DNA of 64,000 nucleotides from an uncultured Eggerthellaceae bacterium (GCA_910588905.1 CAJURZ010000007.1:25461-89460); one strand, 5' to 3'; shown: positions 54,225 to 63,329, counted from the first letter of the stretch. Numbers and translations: made by a program. The notes: generated from the letters alone by a model not told the origin.

Positions 54225-56056
54225 AACTCACCATTCTCTTCGAAACGGCTCTGGGTCTGGGCCCGCTTGGCCGTGCGCAGGATGAACTCCTGATTGGTCT
54301 CCGTGCGCTTCAGCGAGCGGATGAGCATATCCATGGACTTCTCGGTGTTGTTCATGTTGGCCAGCAGACGCCTCACGCCCCAGATCAGCGGAGCCTCCTG
54401 CCCGTCGAGCAGCAGATCCTCCTTGCGGGTGCCGGAGGTGATGGGATCGATGGCGGGGAAGATGCGCCGGTCTGCCAGGCTGCGATCCAACCGGAGCTCC
54501 ATGTTGCCCGTACCCTTGAACTCCTCGAAGATGACCTCGTCCATCTTGGATCCCGTCTCCACCAGAGCAGAGGCCAGGATGGTGAGCGAACCGCCCCCCT
54601 CGATGTTACGGGCAGCGCCCAAGAAGCGCTTGGGCGGATAGAGGGCGGTGGAATCGACGCCACCGGAGAGGATGCGCCCACTGGCAGGCTGGGCCAGATT
54701 GTAGGCCCGGGCCAGGCGGGTGATGGAGTCCAAGAGGATGACCACATCCTCGCCCTGCTCCACCAGGCGCTTCGCCCGCTCTATCACCAGCTCAGCCACA
54801 GCGATGTGGTTGTCGGAGGGCATGTCGAACGTGGAGGAGATGACCTCGCCATGGATAGAGCGCTCCATATCCGTGACCTCTTCGGGGCGCTCGTCCACCA
54901 GCAGGCACATGAGATGCACTTCTGGATTGTTCGCATGGATGGCCGCGGCGATGTCCTTGAGCACCGTGGTCTTGCCCGCCTTGGGCGGAGACACGATCAA
55001 CCCGCGCTGGCCCTTGCCGATGGGGGCGACCAGGTCTATCACCCGGGCGGTCAAGGTATCCTTGCCGTGTTCCATGGTAAGGCGCTCATCGGGAAAGATG
55101 GGCGTCAGATCAGAGAACTTCGGCCTGGACGATATGTCATCTATGGGGGTGCCGTTCACGCTGGTCACCTTCTGGATGGCAGCGAACTTCTCCCCCTCCC
55201 GAGCAGGACGGGTCTGACCCGCCACCATATCGCCTTTGCGCAGACCGTTGCGGCGGATGGTGGAGAGGCCCACGTACACGTCATGCTCGCTGGGCAGGTA
55301 TCCCTTGGTGCGCAAGAAGCCATAGCCATCTTGCAGGATATCCAGGATGCCCTCCACCTCCAGGAAGCCCTCGGAGATGCATACGGCTTCGTAGATGGCG
55401 TCGATCATCTCCGCTTTGCGCAGGCCTGAGGCGTCTATCTTGAGCTCAGCAGCCTTTTCGCGCAGCTCGGGCAGCTTGCAAGCTTCCAGCTCTTCCTTGC
55501 TCACAGAGGGCTTGTACTCCCTCTGACGGTTGTTGCGATCCCGACGAGTGCGATGCTGGTTGTTGTTGCGTCCGTTATGGCGGCCATTCCTGCCATTGCG
55601 GTCTTGGTTGGCGAATTCCGCGGTGCGTGCCTTCACGCGCTTATGGTCCTGCTGGCCTTCCTCCCCCGCTTCCGCGACCGCTTCAGCCGGCGCACTGTCA
55701 AGGGGCTCCTCCGCAGGCTTCTCAGCAGTCGCCTCTGGCGCCTCTTCCTCGGTCTTCACTTTGCGAGGGCGCCCTGGCTTGCGCTTCGGCTTCTCAGGCG
55801 CCTCCTCTGTGCTCGGGGCCTCAGCAGGGGCCGCAGCCTCTTCTTCTGTCGCAGCCGTCTTGCGGGGACGACCCGGCTTGCGCTTCGGCTTCTCCTCGGC
55901 GGAGGATGCCTCCGCTTCCGTTGCCGCAGATGCCGCTTCCTTCTCAGCTGTTGCCTCTGCGGTCTTCTTCGCCCGGCTCACCCGCGTCTTCTTGACCGGA
56001 GCCTTCTCGGCGGTTTCAGGTGTCTCTGTCTCAGGTGCTTCTTTGGTGGTTGCCAT
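54221..56056 (-). CDS. rho: transcription termination factor Rho with N-terminal extension
   Basis: Rho (611 aa) is a hexameric RNA helicase. The RNA-binding domain starts near residue 186 and the ATPase has P-loop SPPKAGKTT. About 185 residues precede it: Ala/Glu/Lys-rich segments with two identical 11-residue repeats KPKRKPGRPRK (residues 56-66 and 89-99, AT-hook-like) and an Asn/Arg-rich stretch (about 150-180). High-GC Gram-positive Rho proteins carry comparable inserts. Start ATG directly abuts the transaldolase stop. Confidence 0.96.
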   Translation of the reverse strand: MATTKEAPETETPETAEKAPVKKTRVSRAKKTAEATAEKEAASAATEAEASSAEEKPKRKPGRPRKTAATEEEAAAPAEAPSTEEAPEKPKRKPGRPRKVKTEEEAPEATAEKPAEEPLDSAPAEAVAEAGEEGQQDHKRVKARTAEFANQDRNGRNGRHNGRNNNQHRTRRDRNNRQREYKPSVSKEELEACKLPELREKAAELKIDASGLRKAEMIDAIYEAVCISEGFLEVEGILDILQDGYGFLRTKGYLPSEHDVYVGLSTIRRNGLRKGDMVAGQTRPAREGEKFAAIQKVTSVNGTPIDDISSRPKFSDLTPIFPDERLTMEHGKDTLTARVIDLVAPIGKGQRGLIVSPPKAGKTTVLKDIAAAIHANNPEVHLMCLLVDERPEEVTDMERSIHGEVISSTFDMPSDNHIAVAELVIERAKRLVEQGEDVVILLDSITRLARAYNLAQPASGRILSGGVDSTALYPPKRFLGAARNIEGGGSLTILASALVETGSKMDEVIFEEFKGTGNMELRLDRSLADRRIFPAIDPITSGTRKEDLLLDGQEAPLIWGVRRLLANMNNTEKSMDMLIRSLKRTETNQEFILRTAKRAQTQSRFEENGEL

Positions 56057-56737
56057 CTACTTGACTTTCTCCCAATCCTTCATGAATGATTCGATGCCTG
56101 CCTGGGTAAGCGGGTGCATCACCATCTTCTTGAGGACGCTGAACGGCACCGTGGCGATATCCGCACCCATGAGCGCACACTGGGTGACGTGGTTGGCGCT
56201 GCGGATGGAGGCGGCTATCACCTCTAGCCTCTCACCGTTGACGGTGTCCTCAGAAAGATCGTAGTTCCCCACAGCCTGGACGATATCGGCCACCTGGGCG
56301 ATGCCGTCTTCGGAGATATCGTCGAACCGGCCGATGAACGGCGAGATGTAACGGGCGCCCGCGCGGGCTGCCAGCATGGCCTGGGGCACCGTGAAGCAGA
56401 GGGTCATGTTCACGCGGATGCCCTCATCCGCCAAGGTGCGCGTGGCCGCCAGACCCTCTACCATGGCGGGGATCTTCACTACCACGTTAGGGGCGATGGC
56501 TGCTAACCGTCGGCCGTCTTCCACGATGCCTTGCCTATCCATGGCGACGCTCTCTGCCGATACCGGACGATCCGGGCCCACGATCTGGCAGATGCGGCCG
56601 ATATGGTCCTCGAAATCAGCCAGCTTGCCACCCACCCGAGCATAGAGCGTGGGATTGGTGGTGACGCCCGCCAGGGCGCCCCAGCTAGCCGCTTCCTCGA
56701 TCTCAGCCAGATCAGCGGTGTCTAGGAAGAACTTCAC
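56057..56737 (-). CDS. transaldolase, fructose-6-phosphate aldolase/TalC-type
   Basis: This 226-residue short transaldolase starts KFFLDTADLAEIE (GTG at 56737, with GGAGG 6 nt upstream) and has the Schiff-base Lys88 in VVVKIP plus the family end MVMHPLTQAGIESFMKDW. Short forms act as decameric transaldolases or fructose-6-phosphate aldolases; with the split transketolase at 23 kb the transaldolase role in non-oxidative pentose phosphate flux fits. It abuts rho. Confidence 0.9.
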   Translation of the reverse strand: MKFFLDTADLAEIEEAASWGALAGVTTNPTLYARVGGKLADFEDHIGRICQIVGPDRPVSAESVAMDRQGIVEDGRRLAAIAPNVVVKIPAMVEGLAATRTLADEGIRVNMTLCFTVPQAMLAARAGARYISPFIGRFDDISEDGIAQVADIVQAVGNYDLSEDTVNGERLEVIAASIRSANHVTQCALMGADIATVPFSVLKKMVMHPLTQAGIESFMKDWEKVK

Positions 56738-56816
56738 AGGACTCCTCCTCAAGGTCTGTGACATGCGCACCTCGAGCCGGGCGCATGCCTTCTGTGCATG
56801 CCTGTTCGCTAAGGGG

Positions 56817-56822
56817 ATTCTA
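56817..56822 (-). promoter_or_regulatory. candidate -10 element (TAGAAT) for transaldolase-rho operon
   Basis: TAGAAT on the minus strand, 79 nt upstream of the transaldolase start; no clear -35 box. Confidence 0.35.
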
Positions 56823-56976
56823 AAGGTGATCTGCACCGAAGCTTTTCTGTGCGGGGACAAAGTAGCACAACTCAAGCGTGGCGGCAAACATCACCTGGTC
56901 CACCACCAACGGAGGAGCCCCTATCGACCCTTGGTGCTATCCGGTCAAACGAAGCGAAAACATCTGCTCTTTGCTG

Positions 56977-57005
56977 TTGCGTTTCCCCTTCGCTATGAAG
57001 ATAAT
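56977..57005 (+). promoter_or_regulatory. promoter of the epimerase-ROK pair
   Basis: TTGCGT and GATAAT with a 17-nt spacer on the plus strand; the -10 matches five of six consensus positions. Transcription would start just before the likely TTG start at 57067. Confidence 0.55.
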
Positions 57006-57066
57006 CTGCAATGGATCGCAAAGCTTCTTTCTGTATAGGGCCTCTCAAGGGAAGGCGGTATGCCAA

Positions 57067-58281
57067 TTGGATGACATCACCTCCGCGCGCCTGCGCGAAA
57101 GCCGCGATTGGCTGAGGGGGCAGCTGGATATCTGCGCTGATTTCTGGCTGGATCACGGAATGGACCGGAAGCACGGAGGCGTCTACACCTGCCTTGACCG
57201 TCAGGGACGCATCTACTCAACGGATAAATCCGTTTGGATGCAAGGTCGGTGCGCTTGGACCTATTCCTACCTCTGCCATGTCTATGGGCAGCGGCCCGAA
57301 TGGCTCGAGGCGGCGAAGAGCTGCCTGGATTTCCTGGAGGATCACTGCGTGAACCGCGCAGCGGGCGACCGCCTCTACTTCACGGTCACCGAAGAGGGGC
57401 TCCCCCTGCGTCAGCGCCGCTACAACTTCTCTGAGGGGTTCTATTGCATCGGCAATGCCGAGTACTACGGAGTGACCGGAGAGACCGTCCATCTGGAGAG
57501 GGCGCGCAAGGCCTATCAGATGATCTACGAGCTGAACAATGGCCTCCTCGAAGACCCAACTGGGTTCGGTCCGAAGACCATCGCCTCCACCCGAAGCGGG
57601 CGCTCTTTGGGAGATGCCATGATCTTCTTGAACATCATCTCCATCATGCGCCGGGTAGACCCTGCGAACACCGAAGAGTACGATCGCCATGCCAGTGAAT
57701 GCGTCCATCGCATCATAGATGAGCACTACCGCCCCGAACTGGGCTGCACGCTGGAGAGCGTGAACCTGAAGGGGGAACCTGAGCTCTGGTATACAGCCGG
57801 TCGGGTGGTCAACCCCGGCCATGATATAGAGTGCAGTTGGTTCCTCATGGATGAGGCCACCTACCGTGAAGACGAACAGCTCTACGCTACCGCTTGCGAT
57901 ATCTTCCGGCTAGCTATCGAAGCCGGATGGGATGACGAATACCAGGGCATCCTCTACTTCATCGATGCCAAGGGGCTTCCCCCGGAGGCCTATGAGCATG
58001 ACATGAAGCTCTGGTGGCCCCACAACGAGGCGCTCATCGCTAGTTCCAAAGCCTACAAGGACACCGGTGATGAGTACTACCTCACCTGGATGCTCCGCGT
58101 GCTGGACTACTGCAAGGAGCGCTTCGCAGACCCAGAATATGGCGAATGGTACGGCTATCTGCGTCGAGATGGACTCCCCACCATGCCCCCCACCAAAGGC
58201 TCCACTTTCAAGGGTCCCTTCCATGTTCCCCGGGCCCTATGCATGACAGAGCAGACATTGACCCAGATCCTAGGAGAGTGA
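57067..58281 (+). CDS. N-acylglucosamine 2-epimerase (AGE) family sugar epimerase/isomerase
   Basis: The (alpha/alpha)6-barrel family is shown by RKHGGVYTCLDRQG, STDKSVWMQGRCAWTYSYL, the histidine region HDIECSWFLMDEA and LWWPHNEALIA. Members interconvert GlcNAc/ManNAc or epimerise glucose, mannose or cellobiose. The start is uncertain: I favour TTG 57067 (DDITSARL, 404 aa), 8 nt after AAGGCGG, where the family begins; ATG 56995 and GTG 56878 are alternatives in the same frame. It is followed after 1 nt by the ROK-like gene and oriented opposite to nearly all its neighbours, which suggests a later insertion. Confidence 0.85.
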   Translation: MDDITSARLRESRDWLRGQLDICADFWLDHGMDRKHGGVYTCLDRQGRIYSTDKSVWMQGRCAWTYSYLCHVYGQRPEWLEAAKSCLDFLEDHCVNRAAGDRLYFTVTEEGLPLRQRRYNFSEGFYCIGNAEYYGVTGETVHLERARKAYQMIYELNNGLLEDPTGFGPKTIASTRSGRSLGDAMIFLNIISIMRRVDPANTEEYDRHASECVHRIIDEHYRPELGCTLESVNLKGEPELWYTAGRVVNPGHDIECSWFLMDEATYREDEQLYATACDIFRLAIEAGWDDEYQGILYFIDAKGLPPEAYEHDMKLWWPHNEALIASSKAYKDTGDEYYLTWMLRVLDYCKERFADPEYGEWYGYLRRDGLPTMPPTKGSTFKGPFHVPRALCMTEQTLTQILGE

Positions 58282-58282
58282 C

Positions 58283-59656
58283 ATGAATTATCTCGGCATC
58301 GAATGCTCCATCAAGAACACCCCCGTCCTCGATCCTGATTTCATCCCCTTCGGTGTCTGGATGCGGGAATACCTCAAAGAGGCCACCCATCCTATCAAGA
58401 TAGCCGTGGAGCGCGAAGACGGGCTGATCTCCGTCCGCGAGAGCTTCATCCGTGGCGGCGGGTTCGCCGAGGCAGACCTGCGCTTCGTGGAGCGCCTGGT
58501 CAAGTTCGAGCTCTGGTCCATCGGCGGCTTTCGCGTCTACATCTGCGGTGCCGATGATATCGCTGCTGAGCTGGCCCAGGTCTACTCTCCTGAGGGAGAT
58601 CGCTCCTTCGACTACGAGTTCGTGGGGGATGTCTACGAGAAACCCCTTGAGGTGTTGGCGGTATCCGAAGCCGACTTCCCCACTGCCAATGAATCCGCTA
58701 AGCAGATCGGTGGCCATATGGAAGGCTGCCGCATCGGCTTCGACGCAGGCGGCTCCGATCGCAAGGTATCCGCTGTCGTGGATGGCGAGCCCATCTATTC
58801 AGAAGAGGTGGTCTGGTATCCGAAGGTGACGGAAGATCCGGAATACCACTTCAATGAGATCGTCACTGCCTTCAAGACAGCTGCTTCGAAGATGCCTCGG
58901 GTGGATGCTATCGGTGTGTCCTCTGCAGGTACGTTCGTAGGCAATTCCCCCATGGTGGCAAGCCTGTTCATCAAGGTGCCCCGGGACCGCCGCGAAGAGG
59001 TGAAGAGCATCTATGACCGAGCCGGGGCAGAGATCGGTGATGTACCGCTGGTCGTAGCCAATGACGGCGATGTCACAGCGTTGGCCGGGTTCATGAGCAC
59101 CGGCGAGGGCAGCATCCTAGGGATAGCCATGGGCACTTCTGAAGCCGTGGGTTACGTGAACGCCGACGGCAACGTGCTGGGCTGGATCAATGAGCTGGCC
59201 TTCGCCCCGGTGGACCTCTCTCCCCAAGCCATGCAGGACGAATGGTCAACGGATTTTGGTGTGGGTTGCAAGTACTTCAGCCAGGATGCCGTCATCAAGC
59301 TGGCCCCCAAGGCGAATATCATCCTAGATCCGGAGGATACCCCTGCTGAGAAGCTGAAGGTGGTCCAGGCCCTGGCCAATGAGGGGAACCAGGACGCATT
59401 GGATATCTACCGCTCCATCGGCTGCTATCTAGCCCATACCCTCGTGCTCTACAGCGCCTTCTATGAGATCAAGACGCTCTTGGTGCTAGGCCGTGTGGCC
59501 TCTGGAGACGGTGGGGATCTGCTCATCAGCGAATGCAATCGGGTGCTGGCTGAAGAATATCCCGAACTGGCCAGCCAGATCACGGTCACGCTCCCCGATG
59601 AGAAGATGCGCCGGGTGGGACAGTCCGTGGCTGCCGCCAGCTTGCCGGAGCTCTAG
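58283..59656 (+). CDS. ROK-like sugar kinase/ASKHA protein with extra N-terminal domain
   Basis: The 457 residues have a first domain of about 145 residues of unknown function, then an actin-like ATPase fold: phosphate-1 loop GFDAGGSDRKVSAV, IGVSSAGTFVGN, the catalytic-type NDGDVTALAG and phosphate-2 GIAMGTSEAVGY. The ROK zinc motif (CxCGxxGC) is absent and there is no winged helix, so it is neither a classical ROK repressor nor NagK. With the adjacent epimerase it probably phosphorylates or senses the product sugar (inference). GGAG lies 6 nt before the ATG. Confidence 0.75.
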   Translation: MNYLGIECSIKNTPVLDPDFIPFGVWMREYLKEATHPIKIAVEREDGLISVRESFIRGGGFAEADLRFVERLVKFELWSIGGFRVYICGADDIAAELAQVYSPEGDRSFDYEFVGDVYEKPLEVLAVSEADFPTANESAKQIGGHMEGCRIGFDAGGSDRKVSAVVDGEPIYSEEVVWYPKVTEDPEYHFNEIVTAFKTAASKMPRVDAIGVSSAGTFVGNSPMVASLFIKVPRDRREEVKSIYDRAGAEIGDVPLVVANDGDVTALAGFMSTGEGSILGIAMGTSEAVGYVNADGNVLGWINELAFAPVDLSPQAMQDEWSTDFGVGCKYFSQDAVIKLAPKANIILDPEDTPAEKLKVVQALANEGNQDALDIYRSIGCYLAHTLVLYSAFYEIKTLLVLGRVASGDGGDLLISECNRVLAEEYPELASQITVTLPDEKMRRVGQSVAAASLPEL

Positions 59657-59699
59657 GACCGGGAGCAAGCCTCGCTCACGGCTTCGCCTGAGCGCCTTC

Positions 59700-59734
59700 A
59701 AGGGCCATGGGGATCCTCATGGCCCTTTCTCTTG
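59700..59734 (+). terminator. intrinsic terminator after the ROK-like gene (bidirectional)
   Basis: Stem AGGGCCATG/CATGGCCCT (9 bp, 8-nt loop, 59701-59726) followed by TTCTCTT on the plus strand. nadK ends from the other side 25 nt away, so it may stop both converging transcripts. Confidence 0.8.
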
Positions 59735-59759
59735 CCCGCGCATCCAAAGAGGGATCAGA

Positions 59760-60614
59760 TCACAATCCGAAGAACATGCTGGCTGAATAGGTGAGGAAGT
59801 GATCGGCATGCACGTAGAGGAACGTGATGGCATCCGAGGAGCGCTGAACGCGCACTGAGGCGATGGGGCCCTCCACCGGAGCAGCATCGCCATCGATGAA
59901 CAGGGTGGCAGCCACGCGATCCTCTGGCCTGTCGAAGACGATATCCACCACATCGTTGGCGTCTGCCAGCACAGCCCGAGCCGTCAGGGTGTGGGGTGCC
60001 AAAGGCTGTACTACCATGCCTGTGAACCCAGGGGTGACCAGCGGTCCACCCGCTGCCAGGGAATAGGCTGTCGATCCCGTGGCTGTGGCTACGATGAGCC
60101 CGTCTCCCGTCAGCCGCGCCATGGGCACATCGGATATACCGAACCGGTATCCCAAGGTGCGCCCCGCCGCTCCGCGGCTGATGCAGGCCTCGTTCACCGC
60201 GAAGAAGTGCTGCTCTTCCTGTACGCCCTCCTGCTCGACGATCACATCAAGACAGGAGCGCCGTGAGCTATGGAGGTCACCGGCCAAAGCGCGCGACACC
60301 AGGCTCACCACCCCCTCTTCGCTATCATTCGCGAGGAATCCCAGATGGCCGAAATTGATGCCGAGGATGGGCGCGTTTTGATCATGGAGCAACGAGGCGG
60401 TGCGTATGATGGTCCCGTCTCCCCCCAGCACCACCGTAAGCTCATAGGATCCCTCAAGCCTCTCGCGCAGATCCAGTCGAGAGGAGATGTCTGCGATCTG
60501 ATCGGCTTTGATGGCATCCACCTGATAGCCCTGATCGGTGAGGTAAGCACTCAGGCTGAAGGTGGCATCGGATGCTGCCGGATTGGATTGGTTGCGCACG
60601 ATGAGGACATTCAT
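59760..60614 (-). CDS. nadK: NAD kinase
   Basis: NadK (284 aa) makes NADP from NAD. GGDGT (residues 64-68), the NE motif (VNEACI) and ATGSTAYSLAAGGP are present. Start ATG 60614 (MNVLIVRN) with AAGGAGG 8 nt upstream. It follows the rplA terminator, so it probably has its own weak promoter or depends on read-through. Confidence 0.93.
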   Translation of the reverse strand: MNVLIVRNQSNPAASDATFSLSAYLTDQGYQVDAIKADQIADISSRLDLRERLEGSYELTVVLGGDGTIIRTASLLHDQNAPILGINFGHLGFLANDSEEGVVSLVSRALAGDLHSSRRSCLDVIVEQEGVQEEQHFFAVNEACISRGAAGRTLGYRFGISDVPMARLTGDGLIVATATGSTAYSLAAGGPLVTPGFTGMVVQPLAPHTLTARAVLADANDVVDIVFDRPEDRVAATLFIDGDAAPVEGPIASVRVQRSSDAITFLYVHADHFLTYSASMFFGL

Positions 60615-60642
60615 GGAAACAACCTCCTTGAGAACGTGGCCG

Positions 60643-60685
60643 AGAATAGAAGAAGCGCCGCACCCTGGGATCCAAGATGCGGCGC
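60643..60685 (-). terminator. intrinsic terminator after rplA
   Basis: Minus-strand stem GCGCCGCA/TGCGGCGC (60655-60685) with an internal CTTGGATCCCAGG extension, followed by TTCTTCTATTC. It ends the rplKA transcript before nadK; rplJ-rplL, usually next, are not here. Confidence 0.8.
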
Positions 60686-60711
60686 CTGCCTTCAGATATA
60701 CGAAAAGCGAA

Positions 60712-61425
60712 CTACTCCTCAACAGCCCCTGTGTAATTGCGCTGGACTGCCGGGTCCACCGAGATGCCCGGGCTCATGGTAGAGGAGACGGTGATGGACT
60801 TCACATACTTGCCCTTGGCAGCTGCGGGCTTCATGCGGATGATCTCATCGTAAACAGCGCCGTAGTTCTCTGCCAGATCCTCGGCAGAGAAGCTCTTCTT
60901 GCCCAGGATGACATGGCAGATGCCGAAACGGTCGGCACGATACTCCACGCGGCCGCCCTTGAGCTCGTTGATGGCCTTGGCCACATCATTGGTGACGGTG
61001 CCCAGCTTCGGGTTCGGCATGAGGCCGCGAGGACCGAGCACCTTGCCCAGCTTGCCCACCTTGCCCATCTGGTCAGGGGTGGCTACAGCAGCGTCGAAGT
61101 TGAACTCGCCGCGATTGATCTGCTCGGTGAGCTCGTCCGTGCCCACGATATCGGCACCGGCTTCCTCAGCAGCCTTAGCGGCTTCGCCCTCAGCGAACAC
61201 AGCAACGCGAACGGTCTTGCCGGAGCCATGAGGCAGGCTCACCGTGCCACGGAGCTGCTGATCAGCCTGACGGGTATCGATCCCCAGACGGAAATCACCG
61301 GTCACGGTCTCATCGAAATTCGCCGTGGAGACCTCTTTGACGATCTTCATGGCCTCGATGGGGGCAACCTCCACCTCCGGCACCTCTGCCAGTGCTGCCT
61401 TGTACTTCTTCGATCTCTTGGTCAT
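60712..61425 (-). CDS. rplA: 50S ribosomal protein uL1
   Basis: uL1 (237 aa) forms the L1 stalk. [14 protein letters not shown] and [14 protein letters not shown] match; the length is normal. It follows rplK by 80 nt, with a perfect hairpin between (61456-61475) that could be an L1-binding control site (inference). Confidence 0.97.
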   Translation of the reverse strand: MTKRSKKYKAALAEVPEVEVAPIEAMKIVKEVSTANFDETVTGDFRLGIDTRQADQQLRGTVSLPHGSGKTVRVAVFAEGEAAKAAEEAGADIVGTDELTEQINRGEFNFDAAVATPDQMGKVGKLGKVLGPRGLMPNPKLGTVTNDVAKAINELKGGRVEYRADRFGICHVILGKKSFSAEDLAENYGAVYDEIIRMKPAAAKGKYVKSITVSSTMSPGISVDPAVQRNYTGAVEE

Positions 61426-61455
61426 CTTTCCTCAGATCCTTTCGTGGTATCTGGC

Positions 61456-61475
61456 GAACAGCCCCTTGGCTGTTC
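61456..61475 (-). other. stem-loop between rplK and rplA
   Basis: Perfect GAACAGCC-AAGG-GGCTGTTC stem on the minus strand, with no T tract; a possible RNA control element, processing site or L1 target in this r-protein operon. Confidence 0.4.
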
Positions 61476-61505
61476 TCCCACTTCCCTCATCCTTTGATGG
61501 AGCGC

Positions 61506-62024
61506 TTAGGCGGCGCTGCCTTCGCCCTCGTCCACGGACTCGCCCTTGAGGAGCGCTGCCAGCTTACGAGTGACCTCGTACTTCTTCTTCATCTCGCGAC
61601 CCTCGATGCGAACGCCCATGGAGCGCGCGGTGCCAGCGATGATCTCCTTCGCGGCATCGATGTCATTGGCGTTCAGGTCGGGCATCTTGATCTCAGCGAT
61701 CTCAGTGAGCTGCGCATCGGTCAGCGTGCCCACCGTCTGCAGCTGCGGGATGCCTGCGCCGCTCTGGATACCGAGCTTCTCCTTGATGAGCACAGCCGCC
61801 GGAGGCGTCTTGCAGATGAAGTCGAAGGACTTGTCCTCATAGACCGTGATCTCGACGGGGATGATGGTGCCCGCCTGATCCTGGGTCTGAGCGTTGAAAG
61901 CCTGGCAGAACTGCATGATGTTGACGCCCTGGGCGCCAAGGGCAGGACCTACCGGGGGTGCCGGATTCGCAGCGCCGGCGGGAATCTGGAGTTTTATGAA
62001 CCCCGCTACATTCTTATCAGCCAT
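61506..62024 (-). CDS. rplK: 50S ribosomal protein uL11, C-terminally extended
   Basis: The first 143 residues match uL11 ([27 protein letters not shown] given in parts; [20 protein letters not shown]). About 25-30 extra residues ([13 protein letters not shown] onward) make it longer than the usual 141 residues. uL11 binds the GTPase-associated rRNA. It follows nusG after 118 nt and pairs with rplA. Confidence 0.95.
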   Translation of the reverse strand: MADKNVAGFIKLQIPAGAANPAPPVGPALGAQGVNIMQFCQAFNAQTQDQAGTIIPVEITVYEDKSFDFICKTPPAAVLIKEKLGIQSGAGIPQLQTVGTLTDAQLTEIAEIKMPDLNANDIDAAKEIIAGTARSMGVRIEGREMKKKYEVTRKLAALLKGESVDEGEGSAA

Positions 62025-62142
62025 GTTCCTCTTACCTCACTCGATGTTCCTTGCTTTTTCGTATATCCACAAGCCGGGCTCTGAGCTGAGCGAGAAGCCC
62101 CGGTCCACGCGGGCACCCAGCTGATGAACCCTGCTATGTGAG

Positions 62143-62673
62143 CTAGATCTTCTCCACCTGCTCGAAGGTGAGCTCCACCGGAGTCTCACGACCGAAGATG
62201 GATACCATGACCTTCACCTTGCCAGCATCGGGCATGACCTCTGAGACCTTGCCATCGAAATCCTTCAGAGGACCGGATACCACGTGCACCGACTGGCCCA
62301 CTTCCATGCTGGTCGTGGTCTTCTTCGGCGCATCCACGCTAGCGCGGCGCATGATCTTGTTGTACTCGTCGCGGGTGAGCGGAGAGGGATTGCCCTGGCT
62401 GCCCACGAACCCGGTCACCCCAGGGGTGTTGCGGACCGCTGCCCAGCTGCGATCGTCCATCTCCATCTTCACCAGGACATACCCGGGGAATATCTTCTTC
62501 TCGGTCTCCTTGCGACGGCCGCCCTCCTTGATCTCAGACACCTTCTCAGTGGGTATCTCGATCTTGAAGACGTTGTTCTCGAGACCCATGGTCTCGATGC
62601 GCGTCTGGAGGTTGTCCTTGACCTTGTTCTCATACCCTGAATAGGTATGGAGAACGTACCATTTCCTTGCCAT
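62143..62673 (-). CDS. nusG: transcription termination/antitermination protein NusG
   Basis: NusG (176 aa) has the NGN domain ([25 protein letters not shown]) and the C-terminal KOW domain ([18 protein letters not shown]-like, here [13 protein letters not shown]). It links RNA polymerase with Rho or ribosomes. The ATG at 62673 has GGAGG 7 nt upstream and overlaps the secE stop by one base. Confidence 0.96.
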   Translation of the reverse strand: MARKWYVLHTYSGYENKVKDNLQTRIETMGLENNVFKIEIPTEKVSEIKEGGRRKETEKKIFPGYVLVKMEMDDRSWAAVRNTPGVTGFVGSQGNPSPLTRDEYNKIMRRASVDAPKKTTTSMEVGQSVHVVSGPLKDFDGKVSEVMPDAGKVKVMVSIFGRETPVELTFEQVEKI

Positions 62674-63290
62674 CACTGACCCTCCGTGCTGGTCTCTTCT
62701 GATGCCTGGCCATCCCCTGCGTCAGACCCCGCCGCATCCGAGGAGCCATCAGTGGCGCCACTGGCATCCCCAGAGGCGTCAGCACCAGAGGATGCATCAG
62801 CGGCTGAGGAGCCGTCCGTGGAGAAGTCACCCCCGGAGAAGACGCTGCCCCAATCGATGGAAGCGGGGTCAGCCCCTGAGACGAGGATAAGGAGCGGGGT
62901 GATGATGAGGTTGTCCAGGATAGCGACGAATACGCCGAAGAAGACCAGGGCCACCAGGACCACGCCCGTCCAACGCATGACATCTACGCGAGAGGGCCAG
63001 GTAACGCGCTTGAGCTCCGCCTTCACATCCCTGAAGAACTGGAAGCGCTTCTTCTTCGGTTTCTCTTCAGACTTCTTGAGCTTCTTGTCAGAGGAGCCGC
63101 CCTTCGCTGCTTCGGGCTTCTCCTCCTTCTCGGCCTTCTTGAAGAGACCCTTCTTCGGTGTCTCTTCCTCTGCTGCGCCTACAGCTTGAGGCTGATCCTG
63201 CTCGGTAGCATCAAGCTGTTCACGCTCAGCTTTCCTAGCCTGACGAGCAGCCGAGGCCTTAGCTCTTTGAGTCTTGGATTTCTTTGCCAT
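62673..63290 (-). CDS. secE: preprotein translocase SecE with long N- and C-terminal extensions
   Basis: The core is residues 82-140: [17 protein letters not shown] and one transmembrane helix, enough to clamp SecY. Before it lie about 80 charged Lys/Glu/Ala residues; after the membrane come about 65 Ser/Asp/Gly/Ala residues on the outside. Other SecE proteins are about 60-130 residues. Start ATG 63290 (MAKKSKTQ) with AAGGA upstream. secE-nusG-rplK-rplA is the conserved order. Confidence 0.92.
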   Translation of the reverse strand: MAKKSKTQRAKASAARQARKAEREQLDATEQDQPQAVGAAEEETPKKGLFKKAEKEEKPEAAKGGSSDKKLKKSEEKPKKKRFQFFRDVKAELKRVTWPSRVDVMRWTGVVLVALVFFGVFVAILDNLIITPLLILVSGADPASIDWGSVFSGGDFSTDGSSAADASSGADASGDASGATDGSSDAAGSDAGDGQASEETSTEGQ

Positions 63291-63329
63291 AAGAGTCCTT
63301 ATGCACCTATTCCACAACTGCTATAACAT

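Larger units (their letters stand above)
56738..57066. other. divergent intergenic region between transaldolase and the epimerase
   Basis: This 329-nt gap serves two divergent units. On the minus strand TAGAAT (56817-56822) lies 79 nt before the transaldolase start. On the plus strand TTGCGT (56977-56982)-17 nt-GATAAT (57000-57005) lies about 60 nt before the epimerase start. A GCATG word occurs several times around 56763-56801. The epimerase frame stays open to 56878, but those residues lack family similarity and ribosome sites. Confidence 0.5.
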
